DNA of 64,000 nt from Pegoplata infirma (lineage: Eukaryota; Arthropoda; Insecta; Diptera; Anthomyiidae): assembly GCA_963921195.1 (NCBI GenBank), contig OY992536.1, positions 239,976,023 through 240,040,022 of the forward strand. Direction: 5' to 3'. Numbering within the stretch: the stretch's first letter is position 1; each line of letters starts with the position of its first letter. The notes below the pieces were generated by a model. It searched no databases, was not told where the DNA came from, and saw only the letters and a program-made list of their open reading frames with translations. Shown piece by piece: positions 47,304 to 59,279 of this stretch. Made by a program: the position numbers and the translations under genes.

Positions 47304-48556
47304 CAATTAATTAAATCCTGCAATGTTATCTTATAAGGATCTTTTGATTTGACCATATCAAAAATTTCATCTTTTAAATCTTTAAAATTAACTGGTTCAG
47401 CATTAACTTCAAGTATTTGCTCCTTAATACCCTTAAAGAAATAATGCAACGTTTGAGCTGTCAAATAGCCCTTATGCTCCACATCCAAAATACGAAATAG
47501 ATAATGTAATGATTGTGGCTCATGGCGATTATCTAAAGCTAAAACAAAATCTAGAAATGTTTTGTAATCCATTTCACCATCAAAAGTACGACATTCAGCG
47601 AAAACACGATCCAAGAACACAGAAGTTAGTGTACCCGAACCATAATCAGCCAATTCTTTTTTACTTAGCATGCCATTGTGATCCTTATCCAGATTAAGAT
47701 AATTGCCATAAACGGTTAGAACAGAAGGCATAGAAAACCAATTATGTTCTTGAGATTCCTTTGAAGTGTCTTCATCACGCAATTCTAATAGTTCGGTAAG
47801 TAAGCCTGAAGCTAAAATATCACGTATTCTTATACGTCCCGTATGTAGGGGATCCAGAAAGAAAAAGAACTTCTTTACCACCGTACAAACGTAGAAACTT
47901 TGAAAGGATGGCTGAACACAGCTACTAATTTGTGCTAAAGTAGGAATGATATCGATAATATAGTTTTCCATATCAATTTCTCTTAAATAACCTTGGCCCA
48001 CATCATCATAGAATGATAAACCGATGCGACCTTGTGTTAGCCAAACTTTACGCATAGTATAATTGAATACGGAGACAATTTCCACTTTTCCCGGATAGCC
48101 AGAATGACATTGTAGCTTAGCAAATAGCCGCGCCGTCAAATATTTACGAGACTTGGGGCTTACTGCTTGCATTACTTTCAAATAATCATCATAACCAATT
48201 AATTGTTGACCCAAGGGTGTTACCTGGGTGCAGTGCTTTTCCAGTGTAGACCATAATGCATTTAGTTCTTCATTGTCCAGCAGTTCTTGGGAACGTTTTT
48301 GTAAAAATAGTGAATGGGCTTCTTTGCGTACATTTTGTCGTAGAGTATCATTTGGAGCTGGTGGGGCATGAAAAAATTTTGGTATCGTTGCGTATGTATG
48401 ATGATTGTTGGCTAATGGTGGTTTTTTGCTGCTGGAGTCGTTTTGGTCTTTTAGTGGTTCATTTTCATCAAAATTTTGCAGTTCTTCGTGAGATGGTTTT
48501 TTAATAGAAACTTCAAGTGCTTCAAATTCTTTTACAATATCTGGATCTAATTCCAT
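47304..48556 (-). CDS. PPP2R3C: PP2A regulatory subunit B'' gamma, first coding exon (partial)
   Basis: Encodes 417 residues plus two bases of the next codon. The product is a PP2A B''-type regulatory subunit that recruits the phosphatase to substrates; in vertebrates (G5PR) it acts at centrosomes and with the MCM3-associated protein. EF-hand-like loops lie at about residues 184-195 (degenerate), 235-246 (DPLHTGRIRIRD), 290-301 (DKDHNGMLSKKE, canonical Ca-binding positions) and 358-369 (degenerate). The N-terminal ~75 residues are acidic and low in conservation. The ATG at 48556 (MELDPDIV) is chosen: good context AAATATGG with an in-frame TAA upstream; a GTG three codons earlier is not credible in a eukaryote. 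The exon ends after TG at 47304 with donor GTAAGT, so the apparent stop TAA lies in the intron. About 35-50 C-terminal residues must come from another exon, not found here. Confidence 0.94.
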
Positions 48557-48829
48557 ATTTTTCACTTTTATTTTATATAAATTTAGTTATTTTTTATTAT
48601 TTTTTTACGCGATGAATAAAATTTTCGCAATTTTGCTTTAGAATTTTTTATTGAACTGAACAGCTGAAAAAAAGAACAGGGTTGTTATTTGAAAGATCAA
48701 AACAGGGTTGTACCCACTTTAGTACAAATAAATTTATAGCATAACTTGAGGCGATATATTTTTAGTACAAGTTGATTTTAACCATTTACTGACCATAATT
48801 AACTAAACGCAATATTTCAATTAAACCAT
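48557..48829 (-). promoter_or_regulatory. Probable 5' UTR and promoter region of PPP2R3C
   Basis: Short region upstream of the ATG before the minisatellite begins. It is AT-rich with TTTATATAAA-like sequence just upstream. No defined core promoter element can be assigned. ACAGGGTTGT is repeated at about 48678 and 48702. Confidence 0.4.
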
Positions 48830-50110
48830 TTCCAAGTGAAATTCAGAATAGATCAATTGTAATTTAGAATTAAAATTTACAAATCATTATTAAAATTCAG
48901 AAAAGCCTAATTTAAATTCTAAAATCACTATTGCAATTTTGAAAAGCCCAATTGTAATTCAGTAATAACAATTGATATTCAGAAATGCACGATTAAAATT
49001 CTGAAATCGAATTGAAATTTAGAAGAGCACAATTAATATTCTGAAAAGCACAATTGAAATCAAAGGTTCGAAAGAATTAATTCTTTAATTCAATTTTCTA
49101 ATTCGAATTAAAAAAATAGAATTTGGCATTCCTTAAATTCATTCAATTTTCAAAATCACTGAATTAATTCTGTCAAGAATTCATTCCTTAAGAATGATCA
49201 TTCAACTTGAATCATTATTTTTTTAACCAAATCAATCTACTACAAATTGAATGATGAAATTTTCTCATAATTCAATTTAAAACAGTGAAGCGCAACAAAC
49301 AAACGTCTGCTGCTTCCTACACATTTATGCATGTGTGGGAAGCAGCAGACGAGACGTCGACAAAACAACAGCCGATCGTTTACACACGAAGATGCTTAAA
49401 ATACACTCAAGCAACACATTTTTGAAAACATAAAGGGAATGAAATAAAAAAATCATCATTCAATTTGTAATAGATTTGAATGATGAACAATTTTGGTCAT
49501 TCAATTGAATGATTAGCTTGCAAGGAATTAATTCTCTTGGGAATTAGTTCAATTTGATTTAAGCTTTGAGAATTAAGCCTTTGAATTAATTCGTGTTGAA
49601 TGCTAGTAAGGAATGATAATTCAAAACTTTTTTAAACAGAATTGAACTTTTTGGGAATTAATTCTCAATAGAATTAATTCGTTCGCAGTTGTGATTTAAA
49701 TTAAGAAAATTAGAAATAAAATTCAGAAATTTCAATTAGACTTTTATGAATTTCAATTGGGACTTTCAGAATTTCCATTATGCTTTTCTGAATTTGAATT
49801 TTTCTTCTCTGAATTTCAATCGTGCTTTTGCTGAATTTCAATTAAGATTTCTGAATTTCAATTTTGCTTTTCGGAAATTTCAATTGTGATTACTGAATTT
49901 CAATAGTGCTTTTCTGAATTTAAATTGTGTTTTTCTGTGTTTTAATTGGGATTTTGTAAATTTCAATTGGGTTTTTTAGAATTTCAATTGAGATTTTATG
50001 AATTCCTATTAGGATTTATGAGCTTTTCTGAATTTTAAATTGTGACTAAATTACAAACGTGCTTCCGAATTTGAATTGATATTTTCTAAATTCTTAATGG
50101 AAAAGAGATG
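48830..50110. repeat. Minisatellite inverted around a central hairpin
   Basis: 48830-49050 repeats AATTCAGAAaAGCACAATTG (about 23 bp). 49690-50110 repeats the reverse complement TTTCTGAATTTCAATTGTGC. The middle (49060-49690) is rich in GAATTAATTC words and holds a hairpin at 49304-49351. The whole is an imperfect 1.3-kb inverted repeat. Confidence 0.83.
49304..49351. repeat. 48-bp hairpin
   Basis: CGTCTGCTGCTTCC and GGAAGCAGCAGACG enclose ACACAT/ATGTGT around a small loop, one mismatch in 22 pairs. It lies near the centre of the inverted minisatellite. Confidence 0.85.
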
Positions 50111-50485
50111 CGATTGTACACTGAAAATGAAAAATGACTCACGTTTTCAACCGAAGTTTTGTAATTTTATTTTTCATCAATTTTTTATAATTTTTTTTCA
50201 ATTTTTTTTTTTGTTTTCATTAAATTATTTTTTTTCATCGAATTTTTTTTATTAATTTTTTTACATCAGGGTTTTTTTTAAACATTTTTGTTTTCATTAA
50301 AATTTTTTTTAATTAATTTTTTTTTAATAAACTTTTTTTCATCAATTTTTTTTTTTCATTATTTCTTTTTTCATAAAATTTTTTCATCAATATTTTTCTT
50401 TTGGCATAAAATTAAAAAAATATTATTAATTTTGCATTACAAACTCTCTTTACTAATTTATATTTTTTCTTATTACTATTTTCAG

Positions 50486-50608
50486 GTTCTAATATTAAAG
50501 TCGCTTCGGCTATTTTAAATTGTATATTAGCCCGTCAATTATGTTTTGAAGATCCCTCTTGTTCAGCAATATTAGAAATAATACCCAGAGTATGCGGTCC
50601 AATACCAG
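50486..50608 (+). CDS. Internal exon, GDNF-receptor/GAS1-like cysteine-rich domain
   Basis: A 123-bp segment preceded by a pyrimidine-rich tract and TTTTCAG (AG at 50484-50485) and followed by GTGAGT at 50609. It starts with the last two bases of a codon and ends with the first base of the next, so the 40 whole codons keep phase. The peptide reads SNIKVASAILNCILARQLCF, then EDPSCSAILEIIPRVCGPIP. Cysteines sit at 12, 19, 25 and 36: C-x6-C-x5-C-x10-C. GFR-alpha/GAS1 domains have C-x6-C-x5-C-x9-C with an acidic residue between the second and third Cys. This suggests a fly GFR-alpha-like surface receptor (Gfrl type). The other exons were not found. The exon call is firmer than the function. Base composition is far more balanced than its surroundings. 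Confidence 0.72.
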
Positions 50609-51766
50609 GTGAGTTTAAATAAATTATAATTTAAGCATTTTCATAACGCGTTAAAAACTAAAGACATAGAGAGAAATTCACAAAAGCTAGGCTAGCAAGA
50701 AAAATTATCTGGTTTTATGTTTTTCCGGTAGATCTAAATTTTATTCAAATTTATGTAAAAAGTTTTGAAAAATCCAGTTAGAGAAATTTTCAAGTGTATA
50801 CATAAAAGACATGTCTAGGGGATTTTAATTTAATAAATGTTATTAAGAGATCTAAAGAACATTTAAAGGGTTAATTGTAAAGACTTGATAAGCCACATTT
50901 AGTTTTTTTTGTGGTTTTCACCTTTTAAGTGTATAAGAGTTAAAACACGTCGTCTACCAAATGTCTATCAGGAAAAGTGTAGAAGAAGGCAAAAACCATG
51001 AAAAATATTAAATGTGACTTATCAAGTTTTTACTTCATTTAATGATTTTTTTACATCTGATAAAAACGTTTGTCCTACTCAACTATTTTTTAAGTGTAGA
51101 AAAATAAACAAATTATTCAACAGCCTAAAAGTATGCTACGTCATTTATGTTAAGTGATAATAGGTCTCTTTTTATTGTAAAATTGAACTAAATTTGAAAA
51201 ACAAATTCAATTAAAAATAAATTTAACTAAAAATTTATTTATAACTCGAATTATAAAAAAATTGTAAATTTGTCAACCTTTTGTAATTGGAAAATAGCAC
51301 ATTTTCAACTGCTCGGGGGACTTGGATGTAATTTTAACTACATTCTGTCATTAAGCCGGAACGAAATTCCAACAAAAGCTTTATTTGATCCTCCCTCACA
51401 TGAGTTTATATCGATTTAAACATGTAAATTTATGCAAATTACTTGATTTTCCCTAATATTAAGCAACAAGTATTTTTTATTTTTACATAGTAGGAAAATA
51501 AACTTCGTTAACTTTAACCCTATTGTTATGAGATATTTTTTATATTAACTTGTTGTTGTGGTCATATTTATTGTTTTAGTAGACCTTTTTAAATGACATT
51601 CTTAGTATAATCTTTACTCTGTTAGAAATATGTTTATTATTATGTTTAGCATGTTTTAAGGCAATAAATAGAACAAAAAAATATTTAGAAAGTGTTAACG
51701 CAATGCTGTGGAATATTTGAAAAGAAATATAGGAGGATTGTCACACTCTGTAAATTATTTAAGTAA
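50609..51766 (+). other. Intron sequence after the receptor-like exon
   Basis: AT-rich, without recognisable repeats to about 51766. No following exon seen. A segment at 51300-51420 (CTCGGGGGACTTGG) is more balanced in composition but not coding in an evident frame. Confidence 0.5.
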
Positions 51767-52865
51767 AATCACTGAAAATGTCAGTTAAAACAACTACTTT
51801 ATAAGTTGTTTTGGGGTCAACTACCCAGCAAAAAATAATCGAGATTGTGGAAGCAGTTAATAATTTTTCTGGCATACACAAGCGCTTCGTCTTCAGCACA
51901 TAGATATTTCTGCCTTACAGTAGTGCATACTAGATGCACTACTGTAAGGCAGAGATAGAAATATACATTTTTCGGTAAATTACGAATGTAAACAGACATT
52001 TTTAAATACATTCGCTTACAGTAGTGCATCTAGTATGCACTACCGTAAGGCAGAGAGAAAAAATTATGAATTATACGACGACTTACAAGCATCAAACAGC
52101 AAAACGAAAATTTGGATGACGCAATAAAAAAATACAATTTTAATTCAGTTGATTATATCGTCTAATCAGTAATTAGTTATTTTGAACCACAAAGTCAGTT
52201 GTTTTTGTATGAAAACTATAAAACAACTATTTTGTTAATTGTTTAAAGTCGTTTTTTTGAACAACTAACGAAAAAGTACAGTAATGTAGTAACCGTTATT
52301 TAAAGTAGTAATTTTATTTTATCTCTGAAAAGTTTTCGAAGTTAAAGAAAAAAATTTCATTATTTTTTTTTTACAGTTTTTTTTTTAAAAACTTAAAAAT
52401 ATTGGTCTTACATTTTTTTTCTCTGAAAAATTTTCATTTTTTTTGTAAGAAAATATAAATACTCTTGACAATGGAATTTGACGAATTCCGAAACACGTGT
52501 CGAATAAATTTTGCAAAATGACCAAACCAATCAATTTAAAACAAACAACTTTATGAATAGTTTCATGAAAATTGATACTTTGACAATATCATCGTGATAA
52601 TTAGTAAAATAAATATTACCTTGAGCTAGAATAATCTTTCTCAAAATAGAATTTTAAAGGTCGAATAATAAATAATTTAAAAATTAAAACAGAATTGATT
52701 ATTTTATTTTTACTACATATGTTAGTTGTTTTGACTACAAATATAAGTTTTTTTTACTACATAAGTCAGTTGTTTTTTGTCAGTTAGTTGTTTTAACTGA
52801 AAAAGTAGTTGACCCCAAAACAACTTACAAAGTAGTTATTTTACATGGCATTTCTATCTGTTCTG
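51767..52865. mobile_element. MITE B, copy 2, disrupted
   Basis: The left end (GAAAATGTCAGTTAAAACAA, GGGGTCAACT) and right parts (52180-52450, 52690-52865) belong to MITE B. The middle contains a CCCAGCAAAAAA-ended element from 51824 and repeat M copy 3 (52455-52690, with GAATTCCGAAACACGTGTCG). Confidence 0.72.
51921..52053. repeat. Two related hairpins (GCCTTACAGTAGTGCAT)
   Basis: CTGCCTTACAGTAGTGCATA pairs with its complement around a CTAG centre at about 51920-51955. The same hairpin recurs in the other polarity at about 52012-52053 with one change. They lie within the CCCAGCAAAAAA-ended insertion. Confidence 0.82.
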
Positions 52866-53077
52866 AAATTTTTAGAGATGTGTTTTGTCTTGTTTTCGGG
52901 GGAAAAAAAAATGTTGAAGATTACACTATGCTAATTTTATACAACAATGGGGTATATAACGTATGCGTATGATTAATAAAAGCACTTAAACCATATCTTA
53001 AATAGAGATGGGATCGTGAGAGTGATTTTTTAAACGATCACTTAATCTCATGAAAGAAGAAATTTAATCACACACGA

Positions 53078-53173
53078 TATTTTATTTTGCTCACGTTCAT
53101 GCACGCTCACGTGACTAGAAAAAAAACTAGTCAAGGTCACGATATTTACGTGATCGTGAGTAAAATAAAATAT
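53078..53173. repeat. 96-bp hairpin rich in CACGT/GATCGTGA
   Basis: ATATTTTATTTTGCTCACGT pairs with ATCGTGAGTAAAATAAAATA, with CACG-rich arms meeting at ACTAG/CTAGT. GGGATCGTGAGAGTGAT occurs to the left at ~53008, suggesting a larger decayed element spanning about 52995-53180. Confidence 0.7.
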
Positions 53174-53347
53174 CTTGCGCGAAAAAACTTTTCCTTTAAT
53201 TAGAGTGCCTGATCGTTAATAAAAACATCACTGTGTTTTTTTAATTTGCATAAATACTGAAATAAAGGCCCAATTTTTGACACAACCTCAACTTTATTTT
53301 AGTTATTTACAAGTGTCCTTAAGATGAATACTCCGCAAATTGATTGA

Positions 53348-53915
53348 CACACTCAGAAAATTATGTAAGTTACTACATGTTAGTTGCTTGTATATTTTAC
53401 AGTAGTTAGTTGTTTTCAACTACAAAGTCAGTTATTTTTGTATGAAAAATATCAAACAACTATTTCTGTTAGTTATTTTAAGTCGTTTTTTTGAATAACT
53501 AACAAAAAAGAACTGTAATGTAGTAACAGTTATTTAAAGTAGTTAATTTTATTTTTTTTAACTCTGAAAAATTTTCAAAGTTTTTTCCAAAAAAAAAATC
53601 GTTTTTTTTATTTTTCAAAACTTTTTTTAAAAAAAAAAACTTTGAAAAAATTTGGTCTTCATTTTTTTTCTCAAAAATTTTTGGAAAAAAAATAAAAATA
53701 TATATATTGTTTATTTTATTTTTACTACATTATAGTTGTTTTAACTACAAATGTTAGTAATTTTTACTACATAAGTCAGTTGTTTTTTGTTAGTTAAAAT
53801 AACTAACATTGTTAGTTGAATTAACTGAAAAAGTAGTTGACCCCAAAACAACTTACAAAGTAGTTATTTTAACTGACATTTTCAGTTGATTTTACTAACA
53901 TAATTTTTTGAGTGC
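53348..53915. mobile_element. MITE B, copy 3 (full length)
   Basis: ACACTCAGAAAATTATGTAA to TAACATAATTTTTTGAGTG. Uninterrupted and very close to copy 1 at 19491. Confidence 0.88.
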
Positions 53916-54075
53916 ACGCAATAACTTTTATTTTTGCTGAACATTTGGTGTGGAATGCCTCATATAAATACCCGATCGGATATAGTTTCATTCAGTTTCA
54001 TTCATTAATATTTGTATACAATACAAGTCAAATTTAAAGAATTATTTTTATTGATTTATACAAATTTGTTTTAAA

Positions 54076-55464
54076 GGGTGTGTGTGAAACGGTAGCAAAG
54101 TATGCATGTTAGTAAATTTTTGACACTGTTGAGGTGAATAAAATTTCACTAGCCCATTGGGCTAGTAGAAATTTTGACAAAACAATAGAAATTTTTGAAA
54201 TTCAATTTGACAAAAAAAAAATAAATATTTCAAAACAAACATACATAAATAAATTAAATAACTAAAGGCATAATTACTTGAGCGAATACGGTTCGGAGAC
54301 GTGTCAGCTGATACGTTAGCTTGTATTAAAATAAATAGAAATAGGTACTTAAACGAATACGTGACGGTGCTGTAGCGGCCGAACCTAAAAAATTTTGATT
54401 TTCCGTACGTTTTACGTGTCAGCTGACTTTATTTTTTATTTTGTGATGAAATTTTTTCATTTGTGTGGCAGAATTGACAAATAAATATAAATAAACGAAA
54501 AAAAAAATGTTTTTCTGTAAATATAAATTAAAAAAAATCACAAATAACCACTTTTTAAAATAAAATTTGTAAATTAATATTACACGTTGAAACGGAATCA
54601 GTAAGTGCTTGAAAAATACAACAGCCCGTCACGCTACAGCACCGCTACAGTAGCGCTCAAGTGCCTAGGCCTTAAAACAATAAAAAAATTGTTTTTCAAA
54701 ATGTTGTTATTTTAAAAAATTAAATAAATAAAGAAAATTTAAGAAAAATAGAAAAGTTCTTAATGCTTTGGTTTGAAGTTTGGACAGAAGATAAGGCGAA
54801 TAATTGGAAAGTTTTGTGATATTGGGCATGCAGACAAGGAGCTAAATTCTACTGGATTAAATTTTGTTCCTTTTTAAAGATTTATCTTTATTTTTATATT
54901 TATGTACATATTTATACGCGTTCTAAATAAATGAGTTTTTTATAAAAAGCATTTGTTTTTTTTTTTACTAAAATATTGGGTTGAGAATTCTTTAACAAGA
55001 AAAATGTCTCAGAGCCTGAGTCATATTTATGGATAAAATTGTTGGAAACAAACAAAATTATCCCATAACAAAAGTCTCAGATTCGGACGCATTTTTATTA
55101 TAAAGAGTCGATGTTATTCTTCCTAAATAAAGTACCACATTCCGAGGCCTTCTCCCTGCAAAAGAAAGATTTCGATCTTAAGAAATTTTTCTTATACAAA
55201 ACTGTGTAAAGGTCCATGAATTTTCCATTTGTATAACGCAAACCATAATGTTGCGGTTGTTGTATATTGCAATTAGCAAAAGAGAATGTTTTGTAAAAAA
55301 AATTATATTTTTCAAAATATAATTTCATTTTAGTTTTATTAACAATTGTCAAAAATTTACTTTGTCAAAAAAGATATCATTTCACACAGCAGAAATATGA
55401 AATTTGTTCACCATAGACAAAAATTTATTTACCACAGTAATTTGCTACCGTTTCACACACACCC
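54076..55464. mobile_element. Element U (GGGTGTGTGTGAAACGG ends)
   Basis: Terminal inverted repeats GGGTGTGTGTGAAACGGTAG and CTACCGTTTCACACACACCC, each followed inward by CAAA/TTTG. AAA flanks both ends. The interior shows no transposase. A nested MITE sits at 54263-54676 and a trace of the palindromic minisatellite at 55000-55090. Confidence 0.8.
54263..54676. mobile_element. Nested MITE in element U
   Basis: AAGGCATAATTACTTGAGCG at the left and CGCTCAAGTGCCTAGGCCTT at the right form degenerate inverted ends. GTGTCAGCTGA occurs twice inside (about 54300 and 54415). Confidence 0.65.
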
Positions 55465-56680
55465 AAATTATATAAAGTCCTACTGTGTTCAATATTTGTC
55501 CTTCGACATATTTTTGTCCGGTAGCACTATGCAACAAATAAAGACTTTTTGAAAAACACAAGAACTTAACTACTATATAGGTTCGATTCTACTACCAAAT
55601 GGTAGTAAAACTCGGATTTTCCAGTTTGATGACCAATTCCTTTTTATGGGTCTCCAAAAATTCAGAAAAGCTGTGGGACCCTCAAAATATGATGTCATCA
55701 GTTTTTGCCCAACATTTTAATCAGAAATGGTGCTATCACTTAAGTATATTTTGAAAAAGTGTAGATAATTGTCCGTTAAACAAATTCTGTCAACATTTTA
55801 TGCTAAAAAAAATATTATTTCCTGGACTTTTTTTGAAAAATATCGTTTTTTTTTGCTTTTTTCAGCATAACTTAGAGGGACTGTTAATTTTTCGCTAATA
55901 ATATTTGGCAGAATTGTAGCAACGGTCAAGCTTAACAACTCTTTTCAACATACCAAAACAATCGAAACATGTTTAGGCATCCAAATTAGCTAATAAAGAC
56001 CACTCCGTGCATTAAAATTGGTAAATTTTTACTGAAAAAAAAACACAAAAAGCCCCACAACCGGCATGCAATTGTCGTAGAGGGTTAAAATGTAGGACCA
56101 AGCCCCATTAGTTTTTCCCCCTAACATTTTTTACAAACATACCTAAGCTGTGTTTCTACACCTTCAGGGGCTCGCATACAAATATAACATTACTATGAAA
56201 CTGCTCCTACAGCACTAACTGCCCCAAAATTACCATTAAAGGAGTCATATGTATGACCGACCCTTAATATTTTGTCCATCCCAACATCTTCTTAGAACAT
56301 ACCCACGCTCTATCTTTAACCCTTAAGGCGGCCCCTATACAATTTTATTTTTTTCCTACCGCTTCCATGGTGCCTCCTAGAGTGGTCAAAAGTGAGACCG
56401 ACCAGTATTTATTTTTACCCGTCAAATTTTTTTTAAACATACTTACACCCTATCTCTACTCCCTATGGGGGCTTCCATACAAAATGACATTTCTATTAAA
56501 TTTGCCCCCAATGCTCTAACTGCCCCAAGAGTGCCCCAAGAGGAGTCAAATGTATGATTTTTTAGAACATAATTTCCCATTATCTTTAACCGTTAAATTA
56601 AAAAAGAAAAAATTGAGTAAAAAAAATTATTAAAAATAAAAATATTGTATGGAAACCACTTTAAGGGTAAAAGATAGGGG

Positions 56681-57822
56681 CACTCAAAAAAGTATGTTAG
56701 TAAAATCAACTGAAAATGTCAGTTAAAATAACTACTTTGTAAGTTATTTTGGGGTCAACTACTTTTTCAGTTAAATCAACTAACAATGTTAGTTATTTTA
56801 ACTGACAAAAAAACAACTGACTTATGTAGTAAAAACTACTTACATTTGTAGTCAAAACAACTAAAATGTAGTAAAAATAAAATAAACAATATATATATTT
56901 TTTTTTTCAAAACATTTTTCAGAAAAAAAATTGAAGACCAAATTTTTTCCAAGTTTTTTTTTTTTTTTTTTAAAGTTGTGAAAAATAAAAAAACGAAAAT
57001 TAATTTTTATTTTTTGGAAAAATACTGAAAATTTTACAGAAATAAAAAAAAAAAAATTAACTACTTTAAATAACTGTTACTACATTACAGTACTTTTTTG
57101 ATAGTTGTTCAAAAAAACGACTTAAAATAACTAACAGAAATTGTTGGCGTGCGGCGTAAAATAAAACACTTTTTAACAGCCCTTCTTTTTCATTCACAGT
57201 TTTTTTAAATTTATTTAAAACATTAAATTTACTTTTAGTTTTTACAATAAAAGAAAGAGGGGGCTTTAAAATTAAAATGTTAATAACCGCGTTTTACAAT
57301 GTTAGAAAACCAACTAACTTTTTATGTTCTTTTTTCTGTTTAGGCAGACAAATTTTATATACATATGTAAAAAGTATTTGGTTGGTCTACGTGATCATAT
57401 AAAACGGACAGTTATTTTTATAAATACATGAGAAACTGCAAATAAGGAATAATGCATTTAACAAGAAAAAGAGAGTATTGGAATAAAAGTATATAATACA
57501 AAAGAAATGTTATAATTTTACATACATACATATGTGTGTGTTTGTAAGTTTGCAAATTTAAGAATTTAGTGGGAAGTATCCCAATATTAATCAATGAATT
57601 AACATTTAAGTGATTTTTTAAATAAATTTGCTTAAAGTAAATAATAAATGTTAAAACAATAAAATGATTGAAAATAAAATTTAGTATATGATTTCGGCGG
57701 CAACAGAAATAGTTGTTTGATATTTTTTATACAAAAACAACTGACTTTGCAGTTGAAAACAACTTACTACTGTAAAATATACAAATAACTAACATGTAGT
57801 AACTTACATAATTTTCTGAGTG
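56681..57822. mobile_element. MITE B, copy 4, with an insertion
   Basis: CACTCAAAAAAGTATGTTAG to ACATAATTTTCTGAGTG, inserted in V. The copy is interrupted at 57142-57702. Confidence 0.85.
57142..57702. mobile_element. 561-bp insertion, 8-bp duplication; possible solo LTR
   Basis: ACAGAAAT lies on both sides (57134-57141 and 57703-57710). The insert begins TGTTGGCGTGCGGCG and ends TTTCGGCGGCA, so it has TG...CA ends like an LTR, and contains CATATAAAACGG. LTR elements usually make 4-6 bp duplications, so a DNA element is equally possible. Confidence 0.6.
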
Positions 57823-58099
57823 GGGTAGATATGTTCTCAAAAAATGTTGAGGTTCAAAAACTATTATGGGTCTGTCATACATTTGAGTACTCTGGGGGCA
57901 CTCTTGGGACAGTTAGAGCAGTGGGAGAAAATTTTATAGAAATGTAATTTTGTATGGTAGACCCCTTAGGGAGTAAAGATAGGGTATTGGTTTGTGCGGA
58001 AAAAATGTTGAGGGGTGAAAATTAATAGGGGTCGGTCTCACTTTTGACCACTCTAGGTGGTTGAAGCGGGAGGAGCTGATTTTATAAAATAAATTAAAA

Positions 58100-58479
58100 A
58101 CAAGTGAGAGTGTTAAATTCGGCTGTGCCAAATTTTGCGGTGGGAGACAACCTTCCCTGATTCAACTGCAGGACTTTGAACTTCTTCTGACAAAAAATGT
58201 TTCGTTTGCTTAGCAAAAATACAAAAAAACTTTTAAAAAATACAGTTTTTTGTAAAGGAGGAACTTTTTTCCTCCTGATCAGATTTTGCCTATCTTCGAA
58301 CTTAACCAGCCCAAAACCATAAGAGAGTCGGAAAGATGGACAGACGGACATCGCTATAATATCTTAGAATCGACTGATCAATAATATGTATACTTTATAG
58401 GGTCCTAGACCGATATTTCGATGCGTTACACACGGAATGACAAAGTGAGTATACCCCTTTACTGTGGTTGGAGGGTATA
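58100..58479 (-). mobile_element. DINE-1-like element, subfamily D (short)
   Basis: ACAAGTGAGAGTGTTAAATT to ACTGTGGTTGGAGGGTATA. The microsatellite block is reduced to two units (GACAGACGGACATCGC). Inserted in V. Confidence 0.85.
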
Positions 58480-59279
58480 AAAAAAAAAATAAAAAATTGT
58501 ATGCGGACCGCCTTAACGGTGAGAGATACAGCGTGGGTATGTTCTGAGAAGTTGTTAGGATGGACAAAATATTAAGGTTCGATCATATATTTGACTCCTC
58601 TAGGGGCTCTTTTGAGGCAGTTAGAGCTGTAGGAGCAGTTTTATAAAAATGTAATCTTTGTATGGGAGCCCCCTTAAGGAGTAAGTTATGTTATGTAAGT
58701 TAAGGAAAATTTATTTTTTTTTTATTATAAAATGTTAACAGAAGTAACACTTGCCAAATGCACTTAAGCGATAGCACCAACTCTGATTAACCTGGTGGGG
58801 AAAAAACTGATGAAACCATATTTTGAGGGTCCTATCTTTGGAGGCCCATAAATCGGATTTGATCACCAAACTGGACAATCTGAATACAGGATCTTACTAA
58901 CTTTTGGTAATAAATTCAAAAAATTATGTAAGTAAAATCAACTGAAAATGTCAGTTAAAATAACTTCTTTGTAAGTTGTTTTGGGGTCAACTACTTTTTT
59001 AGATTTTTGTTAGTTATTTAAACTAACAAAAAACAAATGACTTATGTAGTAAAAACTACTTACATTTGTAGTCAAAACAACTCACACAAGTAGGAAAAAT
59101 TAAAATAATCAATACACATTTTTTTTTTCAAAAAATTTTTTCAGAACAAAAATTGAAGACCAAAATTTTTCCAATTTTTTTTAACAAAAGTTGTGAAAAA
59201 TAAAAAAAACGAAAATTTATTTATATTCTTTTGGAAAAAACTTTGAAAATTTTTTAGAGATAAAAAATAAAATAACACC

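Noticed and set aside
47509..47697. Plus-strand ORF opposite PPP2R3C
   Set aside because: Antisense shadow of the conserved EF-hand coding exon; no own features.
48557..48565. GTG start three codons upstream of the PPP2R3C ATG
   Set aside because: GTG initiation is not expected in a fly nuclear gene, and the ATG has a good context.
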